Shown piece after piece: positions 63,199 to 64,000 of a stretch of DNA of 64,000 nucleotides. Origin of the DNA: Streptomyces sp. LUP30 (GTDB lineage Bacteria; Actinomycetota; Actinomycetes; Streptomycetales; Streptomycetaceae); the NCBI RefSeq assembly GCF_001746365.1, contig NZ_MJAJ01000021.1, forward strand, positions 1-64,000. The letters are read 5' to 3'. The notes under the pieces were generated by a model that made no database searches, was not told where the DNA came from, and saw only the letters and a program-made list of their open reading frames with translations. Made by a program: the position numbers and the translations under genes. Each line of letters opens with the position of its first letter. Within the stretch, counting starts at the first letter, position 1.

Positions 63199-63852
63199 GT
63201 GGATCTCTTCTCGCGCTCCTGGACGGCGTTGCGCACAGCGGTCGGCGAACTCGGTGACGAGGACTGGGAAAGGCCCTCCGGCTGTGCCGGCTGGCTCGTG
63301 CGGGACCTGGTGTGCCACCTGGTCATCGACGCCCAGGACGTCCTGATCACGCTGGTCACCCCCGTCGATGCCGAACCGACCGTGGACGACCTCACCTACT
63401 GGAACCTCGTCGAGCCTCCCACCGGGGAGGATCCGCTGGACGCGCTGATCCCGCGGCTGGCCGCCGCCTACGGGGAACCCCGTTGGCTCCGCTTCCACTT
63501 CGACGACGTCGGCGCCGCCGCCGGCCGCGCCGCCGGACTCGCCGACCGGGGTATGCGCGTCGGCACCCGCGACGAAGTCCTGACCGCGGAGGACTACCTG
63601 TCGGCGTACGTCATGGAATGGACACTGCACCACCTCGACCTGATCGCGCACCTGCCCGCCGCGGCGGGACCGCCCGCCGAGACGCTCGCGGCCGCCCGCG
63701 CCTCGCTGGAGCGGATCGCCGGTGCGCGGATCCCCGCCTCGTTCTGCGACGCGGACGCCCTGCGCGTCGGGACCGGACGACGCGCTCCGACGGACCCCGA
63801 ACGGGCCGCGCTGGGGGAACTGGCCGGGAAAATCCCCTTCGTGCTGGGCTGA
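63199..63852 (+). CDS. Maleylpyruvate isomerase/DinB-type mycothiol-dependent enzyme
   Basis: This 217-residue four-helix protein begins VDLFSRSWTALRTAVGELGDEDWERPSGCAGWLVRDLVCHLV, the start common to the MDMPI_N group (GWxxRDLVxHL). AEDYLSAYVMEWTLHHLDLIAHL carries the later His residues that can bind metal. The group includes mycothiol S-transferases, fitting an actinomycete without glutathione. The GTG start has no ribosome site, but a promoter lies directly before it. The true substrate is not known. Confidence 0.85.
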   Translation: MDLFSRSWTALRTAVGELGDEDWERPSGCAGWLVRDLVCHLVIDAQDVLITLVTPVDAEPTVDDLTYWNLVEPPTGEDPLDALIPRLAAAYGEPRWLRFHFDDVGAAAGRAAGLADRGMRVGTRDEVLTAEDYLSAYVMEWTLHHLDLIAHLPAAAGPPAETLAAARASLERIAGARIPASFCDADALRVGTGRRAPTDPERAALGELAGKIPFVLG

Positions 63853-63911
63853 GCACGGGGTCATGGCCCGCAGGGGCGCATGGTGCGGCCCGTTGCGGTT
63901 ACTCCGGTGAC

Positions 63912-64000
63912 ATGGCACCGAGCGCGAATTCCCACGACGGCCTCTCCCCGGCTCCGGCGTCCGGCCGGGAGCAGACGGCGCGGCCGGACGAGCAGGTGGA
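63912..64000 (+). CDS. Start of a further gene, cut by the window end
   Basis: ATG 63912 opens a frame of 29 codons (MAPSANSHDGLSPAPASG and onward) that stays open to the last base. It is Pro/Ser rich and cannot be identified. The ribosome site is weak, so it is offered with low confidence. Confidence 0.4.
   Translation, partial: MAPSANSHDGLSPAPASGREQTARPDEQV

Overview
The window is high-GC DNA with strong G/C bias at third codon positions, many GTG and TTG starts, and 4-nt ATGA/GTGA stop-start overlaps. Together with a conservon (CvnA-D plus P450s), a sugar ABC importer without its own ATPase, a mycothiol-type DinB enzyme and many secreted Tat/Sec hydrolases, this points to a Streptomyces chromosome. 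No rRNA, tRNA, CRISPR array, IS element or prophage was seen. Coordinates and motifs were read directly from the sequence. Family names come from recognition of protein motifs, not from a database search.

Region 1 (1-5810): alpha-glucan/trehalose metabolism. treS (partial) and glgE lie on the minus strand. glgE is broken by a perfect 209-bp tandem duplication. A DUF5133-type protein diverges from a small degenerate ATPase-like protein that is translationally coupled to glgX (debranching enzyme). Region 2 (5823-12256): a two-domain VOC protein, a SigB/F/G-type sigma factor, a MarR-ABC ATPase-ABC permease efflux operon with a 23-bp palindromic operator, an unknown protein, a divergent hemC and a GNAT acetyltransferase. 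Region 3 (12422-23403): secreted NLP/NPP1 protein, ATP-dependent DNA ligase, DoxX-like protein plus peroxiredoxin, PAS-GAF-PP2C-ATPase phosphatase, aldo/keto reductase, TauD-type dioxygenase, LLM flavin oxidoreductase and a metallophosphoesterase.

Region 4 (23931-29274): secreted M4 metallopeptidase with C-terminal binding modules, GH64 beta-1,3-glucanase behind a TGAGAGCGCTCTCA operator, dienelactone hydrolase and a YrdC/YciO protein. Region 5 (29872-37394): a complete conservon, histidine-kinase-like CvnA, roadblock CvnB, DUF742 CvnC and GTPase CvnD, then a CYP157-like P450 lacking the ExxR arginine and a CYP154-like P450, all overlapping. Upstream lie a Prim-Pol-like small protein, an ArsR regulator and an extra roadblock protein. 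Region 6 (37669-46330): a galactoside-utilisation operon in the order LacI regulator, lipoprotein binding protein, two permeases, GH42 beta-galactosidase and a sialidase-like/ricin protein. A cluster of three overlapping operator-like palindromes lies upstream of the LacI gene.

Region 7 (46519-53985): a lipoprotein resembling emfourin, the M4 protease inhibitor; a flavodoxin-fold reductase; a small secreted protein; a second M4 metallopeptidase (TTG start, P-domain); membrane and small proteins; and a GH46 chitosanase with a short palindrome resembling the chitosanase operator. Region 8 (54152-64000): RsbW-like ATPase, VOC, MOSC, secreted lipase, an apparently leaderless membrane protein, AraC regulator plus DHA2-type MFS exporter, an Ala/Lys-rich protein, a Tat-exported TIM-barrel protein, a DinB/maleylpyruvate isomerase-type enzyme with a leaderless-style promoter, and the first codons of a further gene.

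The strongest points for follow-up are the tandem duplication in glgE, the triple operator at 46403-46448, the emfourin-like lipoprotein in the same window as two M4 proteases, and the palindromes in front of the MarR, TauD, GH64 and chitosanase genes.
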